DNA of 64,000 nucleotides from Plasmopara viticola (lineage: Eukaryota > Oomycota > Peronosporomycetes > Peronosporales > Peronosporaceae). Shown here in pieces: positions 26,331 to 40,256 of the stretch (the stretch's first letter is position 1; each line of letters begins with the position of its first letter). The stretch covers positions 1 through 64,000 of the forward strand of contig MBPM02000092.1 of assembly GCA_001695595.3 (NCBI GenBank). Reading direction: 5' to 3'. Position numbers and translations under genes: made by a program. The notes beneath the pieces were generated by a model, which worked only from the letters and a program-made list of their open reading frames with translations, was not told the DNA's origin and made no database searches.

Positions 26331-28962
26331 GACGCGTGCAGACGCAATAGAGTCACTAAGCGTATATTGCTCTTTTGAAGTGCTGAGATGATGTACGGCC
26401 ATCGATACGTCCTTTCTATCATTCTAGACGCGTGCAGACGCAATAGAGTACAACTAAGCGTATATTTGCTCTTTGAAGTGCTGAGATGATGTACGGCCAT
26501 CGATACGTCCTTTCTATCATTCTAGACGCGTGCAGACGCAATAGAGTAACACTAAGCGTATATTGCTCTTTGAAGTGCTGAGATGATGTACGGCCATCGA
26601 TACGTCCTTTCTATCATTCTAGACGCGTGCAGACGCAATAGAGTACAACTAAGCGTATATTGCTCTTTTGAAGTGCTGAGATGATGTACGGCCATCGATA
26701 CGTCCTTTCTATCATTCTAGACGCGTGCAGACGCAATAGAGTACACTAAGCGTATATTTGCTCTTTGAAGTGCTGAGATGATGTACGGCCATCGATACGT
26801 CCTTTCTATCATTCTAGACGCGTGCAGACGCAATAGAGTAACACTAAGCGTATATTTGCTCTTTTGAAGTGCTGAGATGATGTACGGCCATCGATACGTC
26901 CTTTCTATCATTCTAGACGCGTGCAGACGCAATAGAGTAACACCTAAGCGTATATTGCTCTTTTGAAGTGCTGAGATGATGTACGGCCATCGATACGTCC
27001 TTTCTATCATTCTAGACGCGTGCAGACGCAATAGAGTAACACCTAAGCGTATATTTGCTCTTTTGAAGTGCTGAGATGATGTACGGCCATCGATACGTCC
27101 TTTCTATCATTCTAGACGCGTGCAGACGCAATAGAGTACACTAAGCGTATATTTGCTCTTTTGAAGTGCTGAGATGATGTACGGCCATCGATACGTCCTT
27201 TCTATCATTCTAGACGCGTGCAGACGCAATAGAGTAACTAAGCGTATATTGCTCTTTTGAAGTGCTGAGATGATGTACGGCCATCGATACGTCCTTTCTA
27301 TCATTCTAGACGCGTGCAGACGCAATAGAGTACAACTAAGCGTATATTTGCTCTTTGAAGTGCTGAGATGATGTACGGCCATCGATACGTCCTTTCTATC
27401 ATTCTAGACGCGTGCAGACGCAATAGAGTAACACTAAGCGTATATTTGCTCTTTTGAAGTGCTGAGATGATGTACGGCCATCGATACGTCCTTTCTATCA
27501 TTCTAGACGCGTGCAGACGCAATAGAGTACACTAAGCGTATATTTGCTCTTTGAAGTGCTGAGATGATGTACGGCCATCGATACGTCCTTTCTATCATTC
27601 TAGACGCGTGCAGACGCAATAGAGTACAACTAAGCGTATATTGCTCTTTGAAGTGCTGAGACGATCTACGGCCATCGATACGTTCTTTCTATCATTCTAG
27701 ACGCGTGCAGACGCAATAGAGTAACACCTAAGCGTATATTTGCTCTTTTGAAGTGCTGAGATGATGTACGGCCATCGATACGTCCTTTCTATCATTCTAG
27801 ACGCGTGCAGACGCAATAGAGTAACACTAAGCGTATATTGCTTTTGAAGTGCTGAGATGATGTACGGCCATCGATACGTCCTTTCTATCATTCTAGACGC
27901 GTGCAGACGCAATAGAGTCACCTAAGCGTATATTTGCTCTTTGAAGTGCTGAGATGATGTACGGCCATCGATACGTTCTTTCTATCATTCTAGACGCGTG
28001 CAGACGCAATAGAGTAACACTAAGCGTATATTGCTCTTTTGAAGTGCTGAGATGATGTACGGCCATCGATACGTCCTTTCTATCATTCTAGACGCGTGCA
28101 GACGCAATAGAGTAACACCTAAGCGTATATTGCTCTTTTGAAGTGCTGAGATGATGTACGGCCATCGATACGTCCTTTCTATCATTCTAGACGCGTGCAG
28201 ACGCAATAGAGTAACACTAAGCGTATATTTGCTCTTTGAAGTGCTGAGATGATGTACGGCCATCGATACGTCCTTTCTATCATTCTAGACGCGTGCAGAC
28301 GCAATAGAGTAACACCTAAGCGTATATTGCTCTTTTGAAGTGCTGAGATGATGTACGGCCATCGATACGTCCTTTCTATCATTCTAGACGCGTGCAGACG
28401 CAATAGAGTAACACTAAGCGTATATTGCTCTTTTGAAGTGCTGAGATGATGTACGGCCATCGATACGTCCTTTCTATCATTCTAGACGCGTGCAGACGCA
28501 ATAGAGTACACTAAGCGTATATTTGCTCTTTTGAAGTGCTGAGATGATGTACGGCCATCGATACGTCCTTTCTATCATTCTAGACGCGTGCAGACGCAAT
28601 AGAGTAACACCTAAGCGTATATTGCTCTTTTGAAGTGCTGAGATGATGTACGGCCATCGATACGTCCTTTCTATCATTCTAGACGCGTGCAGACGCAATA
28701 GAGTAACACCTAAGCGTATATTTGCTCTTTTGAAGTGCTGAGATGATGTACGGCCATCGATACGTCCTTTCTATCATTCTAGACGCGTGCAGACGCAATA
28801 GAGTAACACCTAAGCGTATATTGCTCTTTGAAGTGCTGAGATGATGTACGGCCATCGATACGTCCTTTCTATCATTCTAGACGCGTGCAGACGCAATAGA
28901 GTAACACCTAAGCGTATATTGCTCTTTTGAAGTGCTGAGATGATGTACGGCCATCGATACGT

Positions 28963-29062
28963 CCTTTCTATCATTCTAGACGCGTGCAGACGCAATAGAG
29001 TAACACCTAAGCGTATATTTGCTCTTTTGAAGTGCTGAGATGATGTACGGCCATCGATACGT
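28963..29062 (+). repeat. Reference type A monomer, complete 100 bp
   Basis: This copy has no deletion and can serve as the reference for column numbering, with column 1 at the first C of CCTTTCTATC. Core columns 1-39 are followed by GTAACACCT (columns 38-46), GTATATTTGC (51-60), TCTTTTGAAG (61-70), GATGATGTAC (77-86) and CATCGATACGT (90-100). It carries XbaI, MluI and ClaI (ATCGAT) sites and seven CpG dinucleotides. Type A is the commonest form from about 12.4 to 53 kb. The choice of phase is arbitrary, since the array has no natural start inside the window. Confidence 0.95.
28975..28990. other. Imperfect palindrome in the conserved core (example copy)
   Basis: In the reference monomer, columns 13-28 read TCTAGACGCGTGCAGA, which fits the symmetric pattern TCTnnACGCGTnnAGA (12 of 16 positions symmetric) centred on the MluI site. 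The right part overlaps a pair of GACGC boxes at columns 17-21 and 27-31, exactly 10 bp apart. The element recurs in almost every monomer. A role as a protein-binding site is inference only; it does not fit the CENP-B box consensus. Confidence 0.6.
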
Positions 29063-32000
29063 CCTTTCTATCATTCTAGACGCGTGCAGACGCAATAGAG
29101 TAACACCTAAGCGTATATTGCTCTTTTGAAGTGCTGAGATGATGTACGGCCATCGATACGTCCTTTCTATCATTCTAGACGCGTGCAGACGCAATAGAGT
29201 AACACCTAAGCGTATATTGCTCTTTTGAAGTGCTGAGATGATGTACGGCCATCGATACGTCCTTTCTATCATTCTAGACGCGTGCAGACGCAATAGAGTA
29301 ACAACTAAGCGTATATTTGCTCTTTTGAAGTGCTGAGATGATGTACGGCCATCGATACGTCCTTTCTATCATTCTAGACGCGTGCAGACGCAATAGAGTA
29401 ACACTAAGCGTATATTTGCTCTTTTGAAGTGCTGAGATGATGTACGGCCATCGATACGTCCTTTCTATCATTCTAGACGCGTGCAGACGCAATAGAGTAA
29501 CACCTAAGCGTATATTGCTCTTTTGAAGTGCTGAGATGATGTACGGCCATCGATACGTCCTTTCTATCATTCTAGACGCGTGCAGACGCAATAGAGTAAC
29601 ACCTAAGCGTATATTGCTCTTTTGAAGTGCTGAGATGATGTACGGCCATCGATACGTCCTTTCTATCATTCTAGACGCGTGCAGACGCAATAGAGTAACA
29701 CTAAGCGTATATTTGCTCTTTTGAAGTGCTGAGATGATGTACGGCCATCGATACGTCCTTTCTATCATTCTAGACGCGTGCAGACGCAATAGAGTAACAC
29801 TAAGCGTATATTGCTCTTTTGAAGTGCTGAGATGATGTACGGCCATCGATACGTCCTTTCTATCATTCTAGACGCGTGCAGACGCAATAGAGTACAACTA
29901 AGCGTATATTGCTCTTTTGAAGTGCTGAGATGATGTACGGCCATCGATACGTCCTTTCTATCATTCTAGACGCGTGCAGACGCAATAGAGTAAACCTAAG
30001 CGTATATTTGCTCTTTTGAAGTGCTGAGATGATGTACGGCCATCGATACGTCCTTTCTATCATTCTAGACGCGTGCAGACGCAATAGAGTACACCTAAGC
30101 GTATATTTGCTCTTTGAAGTGCTGAGATGATGTACGGCCATCGATACGTCCTTTCTATCATTCTAGACGCGTGCAGACGCAATAGAGTACAACTAAGCGT
30201 ATATTTGCTCTTTTGAAGTGCTGAGATGATGTACGGCCATCGATACGTCCTTTCTATCATTCTAGACGCGTGCAGACGCAATAGAGTAACACTAAGCGTA
30301 TATTTGCTCTTTGAAGTGCTGAGATGATGTACGGCCATCGATACGTCCTTTCTATCATTCTAGACGCGTGCAGACGCAATAGAGTAACACCTAAGCGTAT
30401 ATTGCTCTTTTGAAGTGCTGAGATGATGTACGGCCATCGATACGTCCTTTCTATCATTCTAGACGCGTGCAGACGCAATAGAGTAACACTAAGCGTATAT
30501 TTGCTCTTTGAAGTGCTGAGATGATGTACGGCCATCGATACGTCCTTTCTATCATTCTAGACGCGTGCAGACGCAATAGAGTAACACTAAGCGTATATTG
30601 CTCTTTTGAAGTGCTGAGATGATGTACGGCCATCGATACGTCCTTTCTATCATTCTAGACGCGTGCAGACGCAATAGAGTAAACCTAAGCGTATATTGCT
30701 CTTTTGAAGTGCTGAGATGATGTACGGCCATCGATACGTCCTTTCTATCATTCTAGACGCGTGCAGACGCAATAGAGTAACACTAAGCGTATATTTGCTC
30801 TTTTGAAGTGCTGAGATGATGTACGGCCATCGATACGTCCTTTCTATCATTCTAGACGCGTGCAGACGCAATAGAGTACACTAAGCGTATATTTGCTCTT
30901 TTGAAGTGCTGAGATGATGTACGGCCATCGATACGTCCTTTCTATCATTCTAGACGCGTGCAGACGCAATAGAGTACAACTAAGCGTATATTTGCTCTTT
31001 GAAGTGCTGAGATGACGGCCATCGATACGTCCTTTCTATCATTCTAGACGCGTGCAGACGCAATAGAGTAACACCTAAGCGTATATTGCTCTTTGAAGTG
31101 CTGAGATGATGTACGGCCATCGATACGTCCTTTCTATCATTCTAGACGCGTGCAGACGCAATAGAGTAACACCTAAGCGTATATTTGCTCTTTTGAAGTG
31201 CTGAGATGATGTACGGCCATCGATACGTCCTTTCTATCATTCTAGACGCGTGCAGACGCAATAGAGTACAACTAAGCGTATATTGCTCTTTTGAAGTGCT
31301 GAGATGATGTACGGCCATCGATACGTCCTTTCTATCATTCTAGACGCGTGCAGACGCAATAGAGTACACTAAGCGTATATTGCTCTTTTGAAGTGCTGAG
31401 ATGATGTACGGCCATCGATACGTCCTTTCTATCATTCTAGACGCGTGCAGACGCAATAGAGTAACACCTAAGCGTATATTGCTCTTTTGAAGTGCTGAGA
31501 TGATGTACGGCCATCGATACGTCCTTTCTATCATTCTAGACGCGTGCAGACGCAATAGAGTACACCTAAGCGTATATTGCTCTTTTGAAGTGCTGAGATG
31601 ATGTACGGCCATCGATACGTCCTTTCTATCATTCTAGACGCGTGCAGACGCAATAGAGTAACACCTAAGCGTATATTGCTCTTTGAAGTGCTGAGATGAT
31701 GTACGGCCATCGATACGTCCTTTCTATCATTCTAGACGCGTGCAGACGCAATAGAGTAACACCTAAGCGTATATTGCTCTTTTGAAGTGCTGAGATGATG
31801 TACGGCCATCGATACGTCCTTTCTATCATTCTAGACGCGTGCAGACGCAATAGAGTAACACCTAAGCGTATATTTGCTCTTTTGAAGTGCTGAGATGATG
31901 TACGGCCATCGATACGTCCTTTCTATCATTCTAGACGCGTGCAGACGCAATAGAGTAACACCTAAGCGTATATTTGCTCTTTGAAGTGCTGAGATGATGT

Positions 32001-32707
32001 ACGGCCATCGATACGTCCTTTCTATCATTCTAGACGCGTGCAGACGCAATAGAGTAACACCTAAGCGTATATTGCTCTTTTGAAGTGCTGAGATGATGTA
32101 CGGCCATCGATACGTCCTTTCTATCATTCTAGACGCGTGCAGACGCAATAGAGTAACACTAAGCGTATATTGCTCTTTTGAAGTGCTGAGATGATGTACG
32201 GCCATCGATACGTCCTTTCTATCATTCTAGACGCGTGCAGACGCAATAGAGTACAACTAAGCGTATATTTGCTCTTTTGAAGTGCTGAGATGATGTACGG
32301 CCATCGATACGTCCTTTCTATCATTCTAGACGCGTGCAGACGCAATAGAGTAACACCTAAGCGTATATTGCTCTTTTGAAGTGCTGAGATGATGTACGGC
32401 CATCGATACGTCCTTTCTATCATTCTAGACGCGTGCAGACGCAATAGAGTAAACCTAAGCGTATATTTGCTCTTTGAAGTGCTGAGATGATGTACGGCCA
32501 TCGATACGTCCTTTCTATCATTCTAGACGCGTGCAGACGCAATAGAGTAACACCTAAGCGTATATTTGCTCTTTTGAAGTGCTGAGATGATGTACGGCCA
32601 TCGATACGTCCTTTCTATCATTCTAGACGCGTGCAGACGCAATAGAGTAACACTAAGCGTATATTTGCTCTTTGAAGTGCTGAGATGATGTACGGCCATC
32701 GATACGT

Positions 32708-32794
32708 CCTTTCTATCATTCTAGACGCGTGCAGACGCAATAGAGTAACACTAAGCGTATATTGCTCTTTTGAAGTGCTGAGCCATCGATACGT
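32708..32794 (+). repeat. Truncated 87-bp monomer
   Basis: GTGCTGAG is followed directly by CCATCGATACG, removing ATGATGTACGG. It sits inside the homogeneous type A zone and is otherwise normal. The breakpoint merges GAG and GCCAT through a shared G. Confidence 0.88.
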
Positions 32795-35700
32795 CCTTTC
32801 TATCATTCTAGACGCGTGCAGACGCAATAGAGTAACACTAAGCGTATATTGCTCTTTTGAAGTGCTGAGATGATGTACGGCCATCGATACGTCCTTTCTA
32901 TCATTCTAGACGCGTGCAGACGCAATAGAGTAACAACTAAGCGTATATTTGCTCTTTTGAAGTGCTGAGATGATGTACGGCCATCGATACGTCCTTTCTA
33001 TCATTCTAGACGCGTGCAGACGCAATAGAGTACACTAAGCGTATATTGCTCTTTTGAAGTGCTGAGATGATGTACGGCCATCGATACGTCCTTTCTATCA
33101 TTCTAGACGCGTGCAGACGCAATAGAGTAACACTAAGCGTATATTTGCTCTTTGAAGTGCTGAGATGATGTACGGCCATCGATACGTCCTTTCTATCATT
33201 CTAGACGCGTGCAGACGCAATAGAGTACAACTAAGCGTATATTGCTCTTTTGAAGTGCTGAGATGATGTACGGCCATCGATACGTCCTTTCTATCATTCT
33301 AGACGCGTGCAGACGCAATAGAGTACACTAAGCGTATATTTGCTCTTTGAAGTGCTGAGATGATGTACGGCCATCGATACGTCCTTTCTATCATTCTAGA
33401 CGCGTGCAGACGCAATAGAGTAACTAAGCGTATATTGCTCTTTGAAGTGCTGAGATGATGTACGGCCATCGATACGTCCTTTCTATCATTCTAGACGCGT
33501 GCAGACGCAATAGAGTAACACCTAAGCGTATATTTGCTCTTTTGAAGTGCTGAGATGATGTACGGCCATCGATACGTCCTTTCTATCATTCTAGACGCGT
33601 GCAGACGCAATAGAGTAACACTAAGCGTATATTTGCTCTTTTGAAGTGCTGAGATGATGTACGGCCATCGATACGTCCTTTCTATCATTCTAGACGCGTG
33701 CAGACGCAATAGAGTACACTAAGCGTATATTTGCTCTTTTGAAGTGCTGAGATGATGTACGGCCATCGATACGTCCTTTCTATCATTCTAGACGCGTGCA
33801 GACGCAATAGAGTAACACCTAAGCGTATATTTGCTCTTTTGAAGTGCTGAGATGATGTACGGCCATCGATACGTCCTTTCTATCATTCTAGACGCGTGCA
33901 GACGCAATAGAGTAACACTAAGCGTATATTTGCTCTTTTGAAGTGCTGAGATGATGTACGGCCATCGATACGTCCTTTCTATCATTCTAGACGCGTGCAG
34001 ACGCAATAGAGTAACACTAAGCGTATATTTGCTCTTTGAAGTGCTGAGATGATGTACGGCCATCGATACGTCCTTTCTATCATTCTAGACGCGTGCAGAC
34101 GCAATAGAGTAACACTAAGCGTATATTGCTCTTTTGAAGTGCTGAGATGATGTACGGCCATCGATACGTCCTTTCTATCATTCTAGACGCGTGCAGACGC
34201 AATAGAGTCACAACTAAGCGTATATTTGCTCTTTGGAAGTGCTGAGATGATCTACGGCCATCGATACGTCCTTTCTATCATTCTAGACGCGTGCAGACGC
34301 AATAGAGTAACACCTAAGCGTATATTTGCTCTTTTGAAGTGCTGAGATGATGTACGGCCATCGATACGTCCTTTCTATCATTCTAGACGCGTGCAGACGC
34401 AATAGAGTACAACTAAGCGTATATTGCTCTTTTGAAGTGCTGAGATGATGTACGGCCATCGATACGTCCTTTCTATCATTCTAGACGCGTGCAGACGCAA
34501 TAGAGTAACACTAAGCGTATATTTGCTCTTTTGAAGTGCTGAGATGATGTACGGCCATCGATACGTCCTTTCTATCATTCTAGACGCGTGCAGACGCAAT
34601 AGAGTAACACCTAAGCGTATATTGCTCTTTTGAAGTGCTGAGATGATGTACGGCCATCGATACGTCCTTTCTATCATTCTAGACGCGTGCAGACGCAATA
34701 GAGTAACAACTAAGCGTATATTTGCTCTTTGAAGTGCTGAGATGATGTACGGCCATCGATACGTCCTTTCTATCATTCTAGACGCGTGCAGACGCAATAG
34801 AGTAACACTAAGCGTATATTTGCTCTTTGAAGTGCTGAGATGATGTACGGCCATCGATACGTCCTTTCTATCATTCTAGACGCGTGCAGACGCAATAGAG
34901 TAACACCTAAGCGTATATTTGCTCTTTGAAGTGCTGAGATGATGTACGGCCATCGATACGTCCTTTCTATCATTCTAGACGCGTGCAGACGCAATAGAGT
35001 AACACCTAAGCGTATATTGCTCTTTTGAAGTGCTGAGATGTACGGCCATCGATACGTCCTTTCTATCATTCTAGACGCGTGCAGACGCAATAGAGTAACA
35101 CTAAGCGTATATTGCTCTTTTGAAGTGCTGAGATGATGTACGGCCATCGATACGTCCTTTCTATCATTCTAGACGCGTGCAGACGCAATAGAGTAACACC
35201 TAAGCGTATATTTGCTCTTTGAAGTGCTGAGATGATGTACGGCCATCGATACGTCCTTTCTATCATTCTAGACGCGTGCAGACGCAATAGAGTACACCTA
35301 AGCGTATATTGCTCTTTTGAAGTGCTGAGATGATGTACGGCCATCGATACGTCCTTTCTATCATTCTAGACGCGTGCAGACGCAATAGAGTCACAACTAA
35401 GCGTATATTTGCTCTTTGAAGTGCTGAGATGATGTACGGCCATCGATACGTCCTTTCTATCATTCTAGACGCGTGCAGACGCAATAGAGTAACACCTAAG
35501 CGTATAGTTGCTCTTTTGAAGTGCTGAGATGATGTACGGCCATCGATACGTTCTTTCTATCATTCTAGACGCGTGCAGACGCAATAGAGTAACACCTAAG
35601 CGTATATTGCTCTTTTGAAGTGCTGAGATGATGTACGGCCATCGATACGTCCTTTCTATCATTCTAGACGCGTGCAGACGCAATAGAGTACAACTAAGCG

Positions 35701-37234
35701 TATATTTGCTCTTTGAAGTGCTGAGATGATGTACGGCCATCGATACGTCCTTTCTATCATTCTAGACGCGTGCAGACGCAATAGAGTAACACCTAAGCGT
35801 ATATTGCTCTTTTGAAGTGCTGAGATGATGTACGGCCATCGATACGTCCTTTCTATCATTCTAGACGCGTGCAGACGCAATAGAGTACAACTAAGCGTAT
35901 ATTGCTCTTTTGAAGTGCTGAGATGATGTACGGCCATCGATACGTCCTTTCTATCATTCTAGACGCGTGCAGACGCAATAGAGTACACTAAGCGTATATT
36001 TGCTCTTTGAAGTGCTGAGATGATGTACGGCCATCGATACGTCCTTTCTATCATTCTAGACGCGTGCAGACGCAATAGAGTACACTAAGCGTATATTTGC
36101 TCTTTGAAGTGCTGAGATGATGTACGGCCATCGATACGTCCTTTCTATCATTCTAGACGCATGCAGACGCAATAGAGTACAACTAAGCGTATATTTGCTC
36201 TTTGAAGTGCTGAGATGATGTACGGCCATCGATACGTCCTTTCTATCATTCTAGACGCGTGCAGACGCAATAGAGTAACACCTAAGCGTATATTGCTCTT
36301 TGAAGTGCTGAGATGATGTACGGCCATCGATACGTCCTTTCTATCATTCTAGACGCGTGCAGACGCAATAGAGTAACACTAAGCGTATATTGCTCTTTTG
36401 AAGTGCTGAGATGATGTACGGCCATCGATACGTCCTTTCTATCATTCTAGACGCGTGCAGACGCAATAGAGTACACTAAGCGTATATTGCTCTTTTGAAG
36501 TGCTGAGATGATGTACGGCCATCGATACGTCCTTTCTATCATTCTAGACGCGTGCAGACGCAATAGAGTACAACTAAGCGTATATTTGCTCTTTGAAGTG
36601 CTGAGATGATGTACGGCCATCGATACGTCCTTTCTATCATTCTAGACGCGTGCAGACGCAATAGAGTAACACCTAAGCGTATATTGCTCTTTTGAAGTGC
36701 TGAGATGATGTACGGCCATCGATACGTCCTTTCTATCATTCTAGACGCGTGCAGACGCAATAGAGTAACACTAAGCGTATATTGCTCTTTGAAGTGCTGA
36801 GATGATGTACGGCCATCGATACGTCCTTTCTATCATTCTAGACGCGTGCAGACGCAATAGAGTAACACTAAGCGTATATTGCTCTTTGAAGTGCTGAGAT
36901 GATGTACGGCCATCGATACGTCCTTTCTATCATTCTAGACGCGTGCAGACGCAATAGAGTAACACCTAAGCGTATATTGCTCTTTTGAAGTGCTGAGATG
37001 ATGTACGGCCATCGATACGTCCTTTCTATCATTCTAGACGCGTGCAGACGCAATAGAGTCACAACTAAGCGTATATTTGCTCTTTGGAAGTGCTGAGACG
37101 ATCTACGGCCATAGATACGTCCTTTCTATCATTCTAGACGCGTGCAGACGCAATAGAGTAACACCTTAGCGTATAGTTGCTCTTTGGAAGTGCTGAGATG
37201 ATGTACGGCCATCGATACGTCCTTTCTATCATTC

Positions 37235-37330
37235 TAGACGCGTGCAGATGCAACAGAGTCACAACTAAGCATATATATGCTCTTTGGAAGTGCTGAGACG
37301 ATCTACGGCCATTGATACGTCCTTTCTATC
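37235..37330 (+). repeat. Divergent monomer with CAACAGAG and AGCATATA
   Basis: The copy reads GCAGATGCAACAGAGTCACAACTAAGCATATATATGC and ends GACGATCTACGGCCATTG. The CAACAGAG and AGCATATA changes also occur together near 46.41 kb. The core is otherwise intact. Confidence 0.8.
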
Positions 37331-40168
37331 ATTCTAGACGCGTGCAGACGCAATAGAGTCACAACTAAGCGTATATTTGCTCTTTGAAGTGCTGAGATGA
37401 TCTACGGCCATCGATACGTCCTTTCTATCATTCTAGACGCGTGCAGACGCAATAGAGTAACACCTAAGCGTATAGTTGCTCTTTGAAGTGCTGAGATGAT
37501 GTACGGCCATCGATACGTCCTTTCTATCATTCTAGACGCGTGCAGACGCAATAGAGTACAACTAAGCGTATATTTGCTCTTTGAAGTGCTGAGATGATGT
37601 ACGGCCATCGATACGTCCTTTCTATCATTCTAGACGCGTGCAGACGCAATAGAGTAACACCTAAGCGTATATTGCTCTTTGGAAGTGCTGAGACGATCTA
37701 CGGCCATAGATACGTCCTTTCTATCATTCTAGACGCGTGCAGACGCAATAGAGTAACAACTAAGCGTATATTTGCTCTTTTGAAGTGCTGAGATGATGTA
37801 CGGCCATCGATACGTCCTTTCTATCATTCTAGACGCGTGCAGACGCAATAGAGTACAACTAAGCGTATATTTGCTCTTTGAAGTGCTGAGATGATCTACG
37901 GCCATCGATACGTCCTTTCTATCATTCTAGACGCGTGCAGACGCAATAGAGTACACTAAGCGTATATTGCTCTTTGAAGTGCTGAGATGATCTACGGCCA
38001 TCGATACGTCCTTTCTATCATTCTAGACGCGTGCAGACGCAATAGAGTAACACTAAGCGTATATTTGCTCTTTTGAAGTGCTGAGATGATGTACGGCCAT
38101 CGATACGTCCTTTCTATCATTCTAGACGCGTGCAGACGCAATAGAGTAACACTAAGCGTATATTGCTCTTTTGAAGTGCTGAGATGATGTACGGCCATCG
38201 ATACGTCCTTTCTATCATTCTAGACGCGTGCAGACGCAATAGAGTAACACCTAAGCGTATATTTGCTCTTTGAAGTGCTGAGATGATGTACGGCCATCGA
38301 TACGTCCTTTCTATCATTCTAGACGCGTGCAGACGCAATAGAGTAACACTAAGCGTATATTGCTCTTTGAAGTGCTGAGATGATGTACGGCCATCGATAC
38401 GTCCTTTCTATCATTCTAGACGCGTGCAGACGCAATAGAGTAACACTAAGCGTATATTTGCTCTTTGAAGTGCTGAGATGATGTACGGCCATCGATACGT
38501 CCTTTCTATCATTCTAGACGCGTGCAGACGCAATAGAGTACAACTAAGCGTATATTGCTCTTTGAAGTGCTGAGATGATCTACGGCCATCGATACGTCCT
38601 TTCTATCATTCTAGACGCGTGCAGACGCAATAGAGTACAACTAAGCGTATATTGCTCTTTGAAGTGCTGAGATGTACGGCCATCGATACGTCCTTTCTAT
38701 CATTCTAGACGCGTGCAGACGCAATAGAGTAACACTAAGCGTATATTTGCTCTTTTGAAGTGCTGAGATGATGTACGGCCATCGATACGTCCTTTCTATC
38801 ATTCTAGACGCGTGCAGACGCAATAGAGTACAACTAAGCGTATATTTGCTCTTTGAAGTGCTGAGATGATGTACGGCCATCGATACGTCCTTTCTATCAT
38901 TCTAGACGCGTGCAGACGCAATAGATGTACAACTAAGCGTATATTTGCTCTTTTGAAGTGCTGAGATGATGTACGGCCATCGATACGTCCTTTCTATCAT
39001 TCTAGACGCGTGCAGACGCAATAGAGTAACACTAAGCGTATATTTGCTCTTTGAAGTGCTGAGATGATGTACGGCCATAGATACGTCCTTTCTATCATTC
39101 TAGACGCGTGCAGACGCAATAGAGTAACACTAAGCGTATATTGCTCTTTTGAAGTGCTGAGATGATGTACGGCCATCGATACGTCCTTTCTATCATTCTA
39201 GACGCGTGCAGACGCAATAGAGTAACACTAAGCGTATATTTGCTCTTTTGAAGTGCTGAGATGATGTACGGCCATCGATACGTCCTTTCTATCATTCTAG
39301 ACGCGTGCAGACGCAATAGAGTAACACTAAGCGTATATTTGCTCTTTGAAGTGCTGAGATGATGTACGGCCATCGATACGTCCTTTCTATCATTCTAGAC
39401 GCGTGCAGACGCAATAGAGTAACACTAAGCGTATAGTTGCTCTTTTGAAGTGCTGAGATGATCTACGGCCATAGATACGTCCTTTCTATCATTCTAGACG
39501 CGTGCAGACGCAATAGAGTAACAACCTAAGCGTATATTGCTCTTTTGAAGTGCTGAGATGATGTACGGCCATCGATACGTCCTTTCTATCATTCTAGACG
39601 CGTGCAGACGCAATAGAGTAACACCTAAGCGTATATTGCTCTTTGAAGTGCTGAGATGATGTACGGCCATCGATACGTCCTTTCTATCATTCTAGACGCG
39701 TGCAGACGCAATAGAGTACAACTAAGCGTATATTTGCTCTTTGAAGTGCTGAGATGATGTACGGCCATCGATACGTCCTTTCTATCACTCTAGACGCGTG
39801 CAGACGCAATAGAGTAACACTAAGCGTATATTTGCTCTTTGAAGTGCTGAGATGATCTACGGCCATCGATACGTCCTTTCTATCATTCTAGACGCGTGCA
39901 GACGCAATAGAGTAACACTAAGCGTATATTGCTCTTTGAAGTGCTGAGATGATGTACGGCCATCGATACGTCCTTTCTATCATTCTAGACGCGTGCAGAC
40001 GCAATAGAGTCACAACTAAGCGTATATTTGCTCCTTTGAAGTGCTGAGATGATGTACGGCCATTGATACGTCCTTTCTATCATTCTAGACGCGTGCAGAC
40101 GCAATAGAGTACAACTAAGCGTATATTGCTCTTTGAAGTGCTGAGATGATCTACGGCCATCGATACGT

Positions 40169-40256
40169 CCTTTCTATCATTCTAGACGCGTGCAGACGCA
40201 ATAGAGTTAAGCGTATATTGCTCTTTGAAGTGCTGAGATTACGGCCATCGATACGT
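40169..40256 (+). repeat. Shortened 88-bp monomer
   Basis: GAGTTAAGCG replaces GAGTAACACCTAAGCG, and GAGATTACGG replaces GAGATGATGTACGG. There are two separate small losses in one monomer. The following monomer (near 40.3 kb) is also atypical, with GTATCAACT and GTATATTTCTC. Confidence 0.85.

Larger units (their letters stand above)
25601..36950. repeat. Array zone 3: most homogeneous type A block
   Basis: Nearly every monomer ends in GATGATGTAC plus CATCG, and most carry CTTTTGAAG. Differences are confined almost entirely to presence or absence of single bases at columns 40, 44, 56/57 and 66. Only isolated non-A copies break the pattern, near 27.62 kb (GACGATCTAC), 34.21 kb (type B) and 35.39 kb (GTCACAACT). 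This homogeneity is what a recently amplified segment would show. The longest minus-strand open frames lie here because runs of 99-bp copies keep one frame open; they are not genes. Confidence 0.85.

Noticed and set aside
29274..29846. A 190-residue minus-strand open frame with a repeated TLLRLHASRMIERTYRWPYIISALQ-like unit, and about 80 similar shorter frames across the window
   Set aside because: These arise because one of the three minus-strand frames of the monomer lacks stops. A 100-bp unit shifts frame each copy, and the other two frames stop inside the core; runs of 99-bp copies keep the open frame in phase. Conservation is at the DNA level in all frames, indels break frames freely, and no consistent start or end exists.
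25600..36950. A strict higher-order period in the homogeneous zone, such as 9 or 29 monomers (similar runs near 26.34 and 27.23 kb, and near 28.80 and 31.66 kb)
   Set aside because: Listing the indel states of successive monomers gave only short matches of two or three copies at these lags, and the states used are the ones suspected of being consensus artefacts.
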